The translations under genes and the position numbers were made by a program. From NCBI GenBank assembly GCA_030612185.1, contig JAUWOI010000201.1, forward strand, positions 1-7,522: DNA of 7,522 bases, given 5' to 3'. The notes below the pieces were generated by a model that searched no databases, was not told the origin of the DNA, and saw only the letters and a list, made by a program, of their open reading frames with translations. Of this stretch, positions 1 through 6,312 are shown piece by piece (the first letter of the stretch is position 1; each line of letters starts with the position of its first letter). Source of the DNA: Anaerolineae bacterium (GTDB lineage: Bacteria > Chloroflexota > Anaerolineae > B4-G1).

Positions 1-165
1 CAGTGAGGAGGAGGGGGGTGTGGGGAGTGCCCACGCAGGGATGACATCCGCCGGAAAGGAAAATGGCGGGCGCTGGGGGGGTATCTGCCCGGCGGCTGCG
101 CTACTGCGGATCGCCAGCAGGGTGAGCACAAGCACGAGTACTGTGAGGTGGCGGTTGACTTTCAT
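1..165 (-). CDS. Secreted protein, N-terminal fragment (runs off left edge)
   Basis: Reading the minus strand from an ATG at 165-163 gives 55 codons that stay open to the window edge. The first 25 residues form a classic Sec signal peptide: a basic N-region (MKVNRH), a hydrophobic core (LTVLVLVLTLLAI, residues 7-19), then SSAAA followed by Gly, a good signal peptidase I site after about residue 25. There is no lipobox Cys, so a lipoprotein is unlikely. The visible mature part is rich in Pro and Ser (IPPQRPPF, PTPPSSS) and looks like an unstructured exported linker. AGGAA at 175-171 lies 5 bases before the ATG and could be a ribosome site, although the promoter found here would start transcription downstream of it. 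The gene is divergent from the PLP enzyme. The function cannot be told because the body lies outside the window. Confidence 0.7.
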   Translation of the reverse strand, partial: MKVNRHLTVLVLVLTLLAIRSSAAAGQIPPQRPPFSFPADVIPAWALPTPPSSSL

Positions 166-183
166 GACGATTCCTATTATAAC
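155..183 (+). promoter_or_regulatory. Sigma-70-like promoter for the PLP enzyme gene
   Basis: TTGACT (155-160, 5 of 6 to the -35 consensus), a 17-base spacer, and TATAAC (178-183, 5 of 6 to the -10 consensus). Transcription would start near 190 and give a leader of about 33 bases containing GGAGG at 211-215, which sits 7 bases before the ATG at 223. Spacing, orientation and position all fit. The -35 box lies inside the first codons of the divergent gene. Confidence 0.65.
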
Positions 184-204
184 AGATTTTAGAGGCTACG
201 ACAA
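176..204 (-). promoter_or_regulatory. Sigma-70-like promoter for the divergent secreted-protein gene
   Basis: On the minus strand, TTGTCG (204-199, 4 of 6) is followed after 17 bases by a perfect TATAAT (181-176). The start point would fall near 169, only about 4 bases before the ATG at 165, so the message would be nearly leaderless. The -10 box overlaps the -10 box of the opposite promoter by 4 bases. Confidence 0.55.
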
Positions 205-222
205 TCACATGGAGGTACTAGT

Positions 223-1200
223 ATGCTGACGAACAAACTGTCGCGGGTGTCCATCGCCCATCTGCCCACCCCTCTGGAACCGCTGCCCCGCCTTACGGCA
301 CAATTGGGCGGGCCGGAGTTGTGGATCAAGCGGGATGACCAGACGGGGCTGGCGACGGGAGGGAACAAGGCCCGCAAATTGGAATACCTGGTGGCCGACG
401 CACTGGCGCAAGGGGCCGACACGCTCATCACCGCTGGTGCGGCCCAGTCCAACCACGCCCGCCAGACGGCGGCGGCCGCCGCCAAGTTTGGCTTGGCCTG
501 CGTGCTGGTGCTGCGGGGGGAAGAGCCGCTGCAGGTATTGGGCAATCTGCTCTTGGGTCGGCTGCTGGGCGCGGAGGTGCGCTGGGCGGGCGATCTGCCG
601 TTGCCTGAGGCGATGGCCCAGGTGGCCGAGGGGTTGCGGGCGGCGGGCCGTTGTCTCTACGTCGTCCCCTACGGTGGGAGCAACGCCGTTGGGGCCAGCG
701 GCTACGTGGCGGCGATGGAGGAGTTGCTGGCCCAATGCGCGGAGCGGGACAAACGCTTCGATCAGGTCGTGCTGGCCTCCTCCAGCGGAGGCACGCAGGC
801 GGGAATGATGGTGGGAGCGCGGGCGCTGGGGTACGAAGGGCGCATCCTGGGCATCAGCGTGGACCCGCGGGCCGAACCGCTGACGCACACGCTGGCGGGG
901 CTGGCGACGGCTACGGCGGACCGTATGGGGCTGGTGCTCACCTACGTCCCGGAGGACTTCACCGTGAACGACGACTACCTGGGCGGCGGGTACGGCGTAG
1001 TGGGGGAGGTGGAGCGGGAGGCGATCCGCACCATGGCCCGCGCCGAGGGGGTGCTACTAGACCCTGTCTACACCGGCCGGGCCTTCGGGGGCCTGCTGGA
1101 CCTGATCCGCCGGGGCGTCTTCGGCCCCGGCGAGCGGGTGCTCTTTTGGCACACCGGGGGGACGGCAGGGTTGTTTGGGTATGGGGACAGGGCCCTCTGA
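223..1200 (+). CDS. dcyD: PLP-dependent D-cysteine desulfhydrase / ACC deaminase family
   Basis: This is a 325-residue cytosolic fold-type II PLP enzyme, the usual length for the family. Visible motifs are WIKRDDQTGLATGGNKARKLE with the probable Schiff-base Lys49, the QSNHARQ motif (Ser76, Asn77, His78) that contains the family's catalytic Ser region, and the phosphate-binding loop SSSGGTQAG (186-194). Two positions separate subfamilies: ACC deaminases carry Glu in YEGK and Leu in HLGG, while here the motifs read YTGR (Thr284) and HTGG (Thr311). That favours D-cysteine desulfhydrase (D-cysteine to pyruvate, H2S and ammonia) or a related sulfur lyase such as L-cysteate sulfo-lyase, over ACC deaminase. 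The start is set by GGAGG at 211-215, 7 bases before the ATG. It appears to be a single-gene unit with its own promoter, detoxifying D-cysteine or using it as a sulfur source. The family call is secure; the exact substrate is inferred. Confidence 0.88.
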   Translation: MLTNKLSRVSIAHLPTPLEPLPRLTAQLGGPELWIKRDDQTGLATGGNKARKLEYLVADALAQGADTLITAGAAQSNHARQTAAAAAKFGLACVLVLRGEEPLQVLGNLLLGRLLGAEVRWAGDLPLPEAMAQVAEGLRAAGRCLYVVPYGGSNAVGASGYVAAMEELLAQCAERDKRFDQVVLASSSGGTQAGMMVGARALGYEGRILGISVDPRAEPLTHTLAGLATATADRMGLVLTYVPEDFTVNDDYLGGGYGVVGEVEREAIRTMARAEGVLLDPVYTGRAFGGLLDLIRRGVFGPGERVLFWHTGGTAGLFGYGDRAL

Positions 1201-1208
1201 TCGCAGGT

Positions 1209-1225
1209 ATGCCCGGCAACGGCAT
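1209..1225 (+). terminator. Weak candidate terminator hairpin after the PLP enzyme
   Basis: ATGCC (1209-1213) pairs with GGCAT (1221-1225) across a 7-base loop, 8 bases after the stop codon, and is followed by TTGCATTT. The stem is only 5 bp and the T-run is interrupted, so this is weak. Confidence 0.2.
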
Positions 1226-1254
1226 TTGCATTTGGGGCCAAGTTGTGATATGCT
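1226..1254 (+). promoter_or_regulatory. Likely promoter for the zinc-ribbon/SPFH gene block
   Basis: TTGCAT (1226-1231), a 17-base spacer, and TATGCT (1249-1254) preceded by TGA, which makes an extended -10 (TGnTATGCT). The -35 is weak (3 of 6) and the -10 moderate (4 of 6), with the TG extension compensating. Transcription would begin near 1261, about 54 bases before the ATG at 1315. It is the best promoter-like sequence in the gap before the block. Confidence 0.45.
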
Positions 1255-1314
1255 TTGGGCAGGCAGTCGTAGCACACGGAACAGAGGACTCGAACGTGGC
1301 AGAGGCAACCTGGT

Positions 1315-2475
1315 ATGTCTGAATGCATCGTTTGCAGAGGGTATTACGAGGTAGGGCAACGCTGCAAGCGCTGCGGTTCGGACAACGCGCCGTGGGACAA
1401 CTGGCGGGCAACACGTGATGAAGAAAAAGGAGGGATAGAGGGCTTGCTAGCCTTCTCCGCGCCGTGCCTCTATCTCCCTTTTTTTGTCACCGTGCTTTCT
1501 CTAGCATTCGGGCTGATGGGGATAGGAAGGCTCTGGAAGGGCCTCATCCCTGCCGCTCAGTTGCTCGCAATGGTGCTCACCGTATGTGGATGCTTAATTC
1601 TTACTTTCGCAGGATATGGCGCACGCCATGACATACGGGAACAGGAACTGCTGAACCGGGTACGGCGAGGATACAGAGCATTGCTGGGCAGTATCAAGTT
1701 TAGGGTAATAGTGGTGCCTGTGTTCTTTCTACTTCTGGTGTTGCTGGTCACGTACGCCATGATTGCGTCGGACTTATCGTGGAAGTTGGCCCGGTGGTGG
1801 CTCTTGGACCCGGCGTATCTGGAGGAGGTGGAGCGACAAGAAGCGATGAGTGACACAACTCCCGAGGGGGAGCAACCCAAGGAAGCAGATGGCTTGCGCG
1901 AGAGACTCAGACAGGTTCTCCCCTTCACATTGATGGGTATGTATGTCGCCTTCATGATCTCTTTTGCCTACTCCGCATCGCTTCTGCTGGCCCTGGTCTA
2001 TGCGCAAGAGATGAACGAGGTGCTACCGCAGCCTATCTTCCTACAGGGGAACCTTCTGGCCGAGATGGTCCGAGCGCAAGCGGAAGACCAACTCAAGCGA
2101 GAAGCAGGTTTTGTCGTGCAGACGACGCGAACTATAGACGAAGGAACAGGAGAAGCCACGGGCATGATATTCGGTATGTTCAACAGGCTGTTGCCAGCGC
2201 CCGACCCGACAGGGCACGAGGAAAAGCAGACAGCGTGTCTTCGTCGCGAACAAGAGCAGACCCTCAAGTCCGGGAATTGGAACTGGGAAGAGCTGGAACG
2301 GACGAAGGACGGCGGCATCACGATGAAGGCCAGCGGGAGGCAATACGCTCAGGCAATTGGAACTCCCACTGGTCTGGATAAACAGGAAGGGTTGCACGTA
2401 GTCCATACAGTGGTCGCAGACCCCTGGGGGCACGTCATCAAGATTACCCGCACCGTGGCAGAAGCGCCGAAGTAA
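1315..2475 (+). CDS. Zinc-ribbon, four-TM membrane protein of unknown function
   Basis: A 386-residue protein that I do not recognise as a named family. It opens with a small zinc ribbon, Cys4-x2-Cys7-x9-Cys17-x2-Cys20, followed by a charged stretch. Four hydrophobic segments follow at about 44-70, 78-101, 129-151 and 202-230. Between the third and fourth is an acidic loop rich in Glu (EEVERQEAMSD, PEGEQPKEAD, about 170-192). Residues 231-386 are soluble, with a Glu/Arg-rich helical part (248-265) and a C-terminal part ending in a probable beta hairpin (HVVHTVVADPWGHVIKITRTV). There is no signal peptide; if the ribbon and the C-terminus are both cytosolic, an even TM count fits. AGAGG at 1301-1305 lies 9 bases before the ATG and supports this start. 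It precedes the SPFH pair by 67 bases on the same strand, which suggests one transcription unit. A structural partner of the SPFH proteins is an inference only. Confidence 0.75.
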   Translation: MSECIVCRGYYEVGQRCKRCGSDNAPWDNWRATRDEEKGGIEGLLAFSAPCLYLPFFVTVLSLAFGLMGIGRLWKGLIPAAQLLAMVLTVCGCLILTFAGYGARHDIREQELLNRVRRGYRALLGSIKFRVIVVPVFFLLLVLLVTYAMIASDLSWKLARWWLLDPAYLEEVERQEAMSDTTPEGEQPKEADGLRERLRQVLPFTLMGMYVAFMISFAYSASLLLALVYAQEMNEVLPQPIFLQGNLLAEMVRAQAEDQLKREAGFVVQTTRTIDEGTGEATGMIFGMFNRLLPAPDPTGHEEKQTACLRREQEQTLKSGNWNWEELERTKDGGITMKASGRQYAQAIGTPTGLDKQEGLHVVHTVVADPWGHVIKITRTVAEAPK

Positions 2476-2489
2476 CATCCGTAAGCGAT

Positions 2490-2523
2490 GCCTGCAAATG
2501 CAGCCGCTGCTGCAGAGGCAGGC
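2490..2523 (+). other. Hairpin in the leader of the first SPFH gene
   Basis: GCCTGC (2490-2495) pairs perfectly with GCAGGC (2518-2523). Inside a 3x3 internal loop, TGCAG (2499-2503) pairs with CTGCA (2510-2514) around a 6-base loop. The hairpin ends 19 bases before the chosen ATG at 2543 and leaves the AGGA ribosome site (2531-2534) free. There is no T-run, so it is not a normal terminator; an mRNA stability or processing element between the two cistrons is possible. Confidence 0.35.
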
Positions 2524-2542
2524 CGTGACGAGGAACGAGTCA

Positions 2543-3964
2543 ATGAAGCAAGCAAAAGCCGATTCATCTTATCCATCTTCTCTACCTACACTTCTTGCCG
2601 TTGTCCTCTTGATTGTCGGGATATTCCTCTTTGCCCTGGCCTGGACCCTCCAGATACCCTTTGTTATGCTTGCGGCTGTCTGCCTCATCGCCTGGGCGCT
2701 CGTTTCCCTGCTGCTGTGCCTGTCCTTGTTCCTGTGGCTGAAGAAGTGGCCCATCGCCGCGCTGCTGAGTCTTGCGTGGCTCTGCTGGTATGGTGTTGGC
2801 ATTATACGCCATGGCAAGAGTGGAGAGGGGGTACTGCTGCCTGCTACTCTTTTCCTCGCCTGCCTTCTCTTTGGGCCTGGCCTCTGGCTCGTGGCAGGTT
2901 ATCTCCTACCGCCTTCAGACCGTGACCAGCGGTGGCAGGCCTTGCGCTGTCTGCTTACCTTTACTATCAAGACGAACTACCCTTATTACGTCATCGTGGA
3001 TGCGGCAGACGAGGAAGAAAGACTGGTCAAGCGAGTGGATGGTCGGGTCGCCAGGCGCTTTACCTCCAACGAGGATTACGATGTCGCAGGCCCTGGCCTG
3101 GTGCTCAGCGGCTGCGAGTACGCCATCGTCATCACCGACGGCCTGAAGTTCAAAGGCGCTCAAGGACCTGGCGTGGTATTCACCGGTCACCGCGACCAGC
3201 CCGTACAGACGATTGACCTGCGCCCACAGTTGCGTGCCCTGCAGGTAGAGGCGTTGACGAAAGACGGCATCGCCGTCAAAGTGCCGACCTTTGCTCCCTG
3301 CCAGATAGAGGCTGGAGGAGAGAAGCCATCTCTGGGCAGATCGTTCCCCTATCGTAAGAGCGCTGTCTTCAAAGCCTTCCACGCACAGGAATTGGAACAT
3401 GTGCCGGGGGGAACAAAACAACGCAAGTGGTACGAGTTACCGGAGATGGTGGCCAGGCGAGCCGTGCAAAGCATCATCGCTGGATACACGTTCGATGAAC
3501 TATGCGCGCCTTACGACCTTTTTGAGCCGGGCGAGGACCCGCGCTCCAGAATCGCCGCAGAACTGACGGGGCAATTGCAGAGGGAGTTAGCGCCGCTCGG
3601 TATCCACGTTTTAGGTGGCGGTATCGGCAATCTGCTCCCCGTGGACGAGGCCGTGATCCAGCAACGTACCGCGAGTTGGCAGGCCGACTGGACACGCAAG
3701 ATCATGCTCAGACAGGCCGAGGGAGAGGCGGGGCGGCTGCGTTTGGTGGAGCATGCACGGGCAGAGGCGCAGACATCGATGATCCTGGCCCTCGGTAAGC
3801 GCATAGAGCAACTGGGCGCAGCCAGAGCAGCCGTGCCGGCCGAAGTGGTCGCTGGCTGGTTCCTTGAGATCATGCAGGAGATGGCTAAACGGCCGTTAGT
3901 GCGGCGGCTGTTGCCGGAGGATACTGTGAAGATGATGAAACGTATCAGTGGAGCAGTTAAGTGA
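2543..3964 (+). CDS. SPFH/Band 7-like membrane protein, paralogue A
   Basis: A 473-residue protein with a large hydrophobic N-terminal region (segments near 15-37, 38-66, 69-88 and 98-121) and then a soluble SPFH/Band 7-like region. Family-like marks are two GPG turns (183-185, GPGVVF at 208-213), IDLRPQLRALQVEALTKDGIAV split around 224-245, FPYRKSAVFKAF (268-279), VQSIIAGYTFDEL (308-320), and an amphipathic QAEGEA helix (391-396) running into an Ala/Glu-rich coiled-coil-like region to about 430. The C-terminus has RRLLPEDT (454-461). SPFH proteins form large membrane-bound ring or cage scaffolds; that role is inferred here. The start at 2543 is preferred over an in-frame ATG at 2498 because AGGA (2531-2534) is 8 bases upstream, whereas 2498 lacks a ribosome site and lies inside a hairpin. 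It overlaps the next gene by 4 bases. Confidence 0.78.
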   Translation: MKQAKADSSYPSSLPTLLAVVLLIVGIFLFALAWTLQIPFVMLAAVCLIAWALVSLLLCLSLFLWLKKWPIAALLSLAWLCWYGVGIIRHGKSGEGVLLPATLFLACLLFGPGLWLVAGYLLPPSDRDQRWQALRCLLTFTIKTNYPYYVIVDAADEEERLVKRVDGRVARRFTSNEDYDVAGPGLVLSGCEYAIVITDGLKFKGAQGPGVVFTGHRDQPVQTIDLRPQLRALQVEALTKDGIAVKVPTFAPCQIEAGGEKPSLGRSFPYRKSAVFKAFHAQELEHVPGGTKQRKWYELPEMVARRAVQSIIAGYTFDELCAPYDLFEPGEDPRSRIAAELTGQLQRELAPLGIHVLGGGIGNLLPVDEAVIQQRTASWQADWTRKIMLRQAEGEAGRLRLVEHARAEAQTSMILALGKRIEQLGAARAAVPAEVVAGWFLEIMQEMAKRPLVRRLLPEDTVKMMKRISGAVK

Positions 3965-5289
3965 AGAGAGAGGCAGAGTCCCCGGAGTCTCACCTGGAGG
4001 ACAGGGGCAAAGTACCATCAGGGTCCAGATATCCGCTCCACATCGTATTGTTGGGGCTCGTCATCCTGCTCGCGACGCTTCTCGGCGGGTTGGCGGAGGC
4101 AGGGGCGCGGGGCACAACTCTGCCTGGCATCGTCGCCGAGTTCCTTCACGATGGAGATTGGGGGAGCGCAGCCCTCTTTCCGCTCGTGATCGTGCGCAAT
4201 ACATTCCCTGCTGTGATGGTGCTTATTCTCATCCCCCTGCTGGCGAGCCGTTTCATACATGCTCTGTATGCCACAAACAGTTTACGCGAAGCACACGCTT
4301 TTCTCCATCGTTGCGCGTTTGGCCTCACGATCCCCAGGCCATACCTGTTGGTAAAAGAAGGGCACATTGACAAAGGAGAGGATAGCCTCCTGGATCGCCT
4401 GGGTGGACCGGGTAACGTGGCCATCTTTAACGATAGCGCGGTGGTACTGGAACAGGGCGGCCGGCTGACGCGGGTACTTGGCCCGGGGAGCCATTCCCTC
4501 AGCCGTTTCGAGAAAATCTGGGAGATCATTGACCTGCGGCCCCAGCACTGGGTCTGCAAGGTCGAGGCGATGACGAAAGAGGGTATACCTGTTTCCTGCG
4601 AGGCTGACGTTACGTTCAAGATAAACGGCGGAGGCCAGTCACCGACAGAAAAAATGCCTTATCCCTTTACAAAAGATGCAGTGTTCAAGGCGGCCACGAG
4701 TACCTGGATCCACGAGCCGGAGCAGGAAGCCTGGAAGATGAAATGGCCGGCGCGGGTAGTCGTCGGTCAGGCCGAGGGCACTCTGCGCAGCATCATCTCC
4801 GGTTACCGGCTCGATTGGCTCATCGCGCCGCCCAGGCCGGGGAGCACTCCCCCCCGGCAGGCCATACGGGAGGAGTTGGAAAACAAACTGCGCGAGAGTG
4901 TCGGCAGCCTGGGCGCTGAAATCATCAAAGTGGAACTCGGCGAAATTGAGGTCAATGAAACGGTCGCCCAGCAGTGGATCAAAGCCTGGCAGTCGGATTG
5001 GCAGCGGGAGGCGGTGCTACAACAGGCAGAGGGGGAGGCGGAACTGGTTCGCCTGGAAGCGGCAGAGGTGCAGGCTCAGGCAGAGATGATCCTGATGATC
5101 ACACAGGCACTTCAACCCCTGATCAACGCCGAAGAGCAGGCGTCATCCTATCACGTTGCCTTGCGCTTCATTGAGACGTTGCGCTGGATGTTATACGATC
5201 CGCGGAGCCGGGCTCTCTTGCCTCCTGAAACGATGCACACGCTGACACTACTGCAAAGCAAGATTGCCGAGAAGCCGGAGGAAACATGA
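3961..5289 (+). CDS. SPFH/Band 7-like membrane protein, paralogue B
   Basis: A 442-residue protein starting at GTG 3961, whose GTGA overlaps the stop of paralogue A; GGAG at 3950-3953 is 7 bases upstream. Two transmembrane segments (about 24-46 and 71-101) precede the SPFH-like region: GGPG (148-151), AVVLEQGGRLTRVLGPG (160-176), IDLRPQ (190-195), VEAMTKEGIPV (201-211), YPFTKDAVFKA (234-244), LRSIISGYRLDWL (275-287), and QAEGEAELVRLEAAEVQAQAE (355-375), a coiled-coil-like helix. It ends with a RALLPPET motif (417-424), matching RRLLPEDT in paralogue A. The order of motifs is the same in both proteins, so they are products of an old duplication, differing mainly in the number of membrane segments. 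By analogy with HflK/HflC, the two probably form a hetero-oligomer. The next gene starts inside its stop codon (ATGA). Confidence 0.82.
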   Translation: MKREAESPESHLEDRGKVPSGSRYPLHIVLLGLVILLATLLGGLAEAGARGTTLPGIVAEFLHDGDWGSAALFPLVIVRNTFPAVMVLILIPLLASRFIHALYATNSLREAHAFLHRCAFGLTIPRPYLLVKEGHIDKGEDSLLDRLGGPGNVAIFNDSAVVLEQGGRLTRVLGPGSHSLSRFEKIWEIIDLRPQHWVCKVEAMTKEGIPVSCEADVTFKINGGGQSPTEKMPYPFTKDAVFKAATSTWIHEPEQEAWKMKWPARVVVGQAEGTLRSIISGYRLDWLIAPPRPGSTPPRQAIREELENKLRESVGSLGAEIIKVELGEIEVNETVAQQWIKAWQSDWQREAVLQQAEGEAELVRLEAAEVQAQAEMILMITQALQPLINAEEQASSYHVALRFIETLRWMLYDPRSRALLPPETMHTLTLLQSKIAEKPEET

Positions 5290-6284
5290 TCAACATATCC
5301 CCGCATCTCACCCCGGCAGCGCTCTCGTGGTGCGACGAGTTATCGCCGCCCATCCGGGGCCTGCTGAAGAACGCGCGCGATTCTGGGCCGGAAGGCGAGT
5401 GGACACGGGCCGAGAGTTGTGCGCTCGACGCCAGAGACGCGAGCCAAAAATCGAACGATCAGGTGGGGTACGCGGCGGCCCTGCTCCACCTGGCGGACGT
5501 GTACCGCGAGGGGGACAGACCCGGCCCGGCGCAGACCTGCTACGAGGAGGCGCAGCAGATCTTCCGCCGCCAGCCTCCCCGCGTCCAACGCCAGAACGAA
5601 GCCGCCGCGACCTACGGCCTGGGACTGGCGCACCAGGCCCTGGGCGACGACATTGAGGCCTTGAGTTGCTATCAGGCCGCGATCGATCTGTTCGAGAAGG
5701 CTCGCAAGCACTGGGCCACGCGCAACGACAAGGCACGGGTCGAAGCCTGCCAGCAAGCCCAACAGTGGATCGAGGGCCTGATCGCGCACATCATGGAAGA
5801 ACGCACCAGCAGGCCCACCCGCCTGCCGGTTTTCCCCATCTGGCGGCTGGATGGCGCGAGGGCTCCCTTTGTGGAGAATGTCAACCTGCAAGGGTACTTC
5901 ATGGTGGACCGTGTCCTGATCAACGGGGCTGCTTACCGGCTTCATCTGCTCTCCGGTCAGCCTACCGACCTTCCGGCGGTCGGCGCCGGCAAGGCGAACT
6001 ACTTCACCTTGCCCGTACCGGAGGATGGGTGGGCGGTTCCGGAGGCCCGGATTGGAGATTACGTACTCATTCGCCAGCAATGGTGGATAGATGAGGAAAA
6101 AGCGGGGGTCGTGTGGGAGCCGGGTAGTGGATGGGTGGCGGTTGACTTCAAACGCGGGCACGACGGCAAAATCAGGTTCCACCGCCGCCCGGCGAGAGTC
6201 ATTGGCGGCGCTCTGCCCACGTCGGGCGACCCGGCCGGCAAGGTGAAAGGTTACGTCATCGCGCTGCTCAAGCCGGAAGGATAG
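5286..6284 (+). CDS. TPR protein with apparently inactive S24/LexA-like C-terminal domain
   Basis: A 332-residue protein with no signal peptide or membrane segment, so probably cytosolic. Two TPR-like helix pairs are visible at about 61-94 (AAALLHLADVYREGD...A..CYEEA) and 106-140 (AATYGLGLAHQALGD.IEALSCYQAAIDLF). After a linker (PTRLPVFP, 177-184) comes a beta-rich domain with the layout of S24/LexA peptidases: NYFTLPV, IGDYVLIRQQ (256-265), WVAVDFKRGHDGKIRF (283-298) and a closing GKVKGYVIALLKP (318-330). Aligned by eye on the GD that follows the serine loop, the GDSM motif reads EDGW, putting Gly248 at the catalytic Ser; the catalytic Lys of the VKR motif is replaced by Asp287. It is therefore probably a binding or sensor domain, not a protease. 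GGAGG at 5277-5281 is 4 bases before the ATG, which overlaps the stop of SPFH paralogue B, so it likely serves that complex. Confidence 0.72.
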   Translation: MINISPHLTPAALSWCDELSPPIRGLLKNARDSGPEGEWTRAESCALDARDASQKSNDQVGYAAALLHLADVYREGDRPGPAQTCYEEAQQIFRRQPPRVQRQNEAAATYGLGLAHQALGDDIEALSCYQAAIDLFEKARKHWATRNDKARVEACQQAQQWIEGLIAHIMEERTSRPTRLPVFPIWRLDGARAPFVENVNLQGYFMVDRVLINGAAYRLHLLSGQPTDLPAVGAGKANYFTLPVPEDGWAVPEARIGDYVLIRQQWWIDEEKAGVVWEPGSGWVAVDFKRGHDGKIRFHRRPARVIGGALPTSGDPAGKVKGYVIALLKPEG

Positions 6285-6312
6285 GGATTATAACACTCTG
6301 GAGAATGATAAC

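Noticed and set aside
20..229. Plus-strand reading frame of 69 codons at the left edge
   Set aside because: It has no ribosome site, overlaps the convincing minus-strand signal peptide and both promoters, and its translation is low-complexity Ser/Thr/Arg-rich, as expected of a shadow frame.
205..888. Long minus-strand reading frame (227 codons) opposite the PLP enzyme gene
   Set aside because: Its translation is rich in Arg, Gln and His with no motif, a typical antisense shadow of a high-GC gene; the plus strand carries clear PLP-enzyme motifs.
2498..2542. Earlier in-frame start for the first SPFH gene, adding 15 residues
   Set aside because: The ATG at 2498 lies within a stable hairpin and lacks a ribosome site, and the added residues are polar and uninformative; AGGA at 2531-2534 fits the ATG at 2543.
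5340..6182. 280-codon minus-strand frame opposite the TPR/S24-like gene
   Set aside because: No ribosome site or recognisable motif, while the plus strand shows TPR and S24-like patterns, a ribosome site and overlap coupling to the preceding gene.
6289..6294. TATAAC as a -10 box for the kinase-like gene
   Set aside because: The sequence matches the -10 used at 178-183, but no acceptable -35 lies 16-18 bases upstream and there is no TG extension, so it is not called as a promoter.
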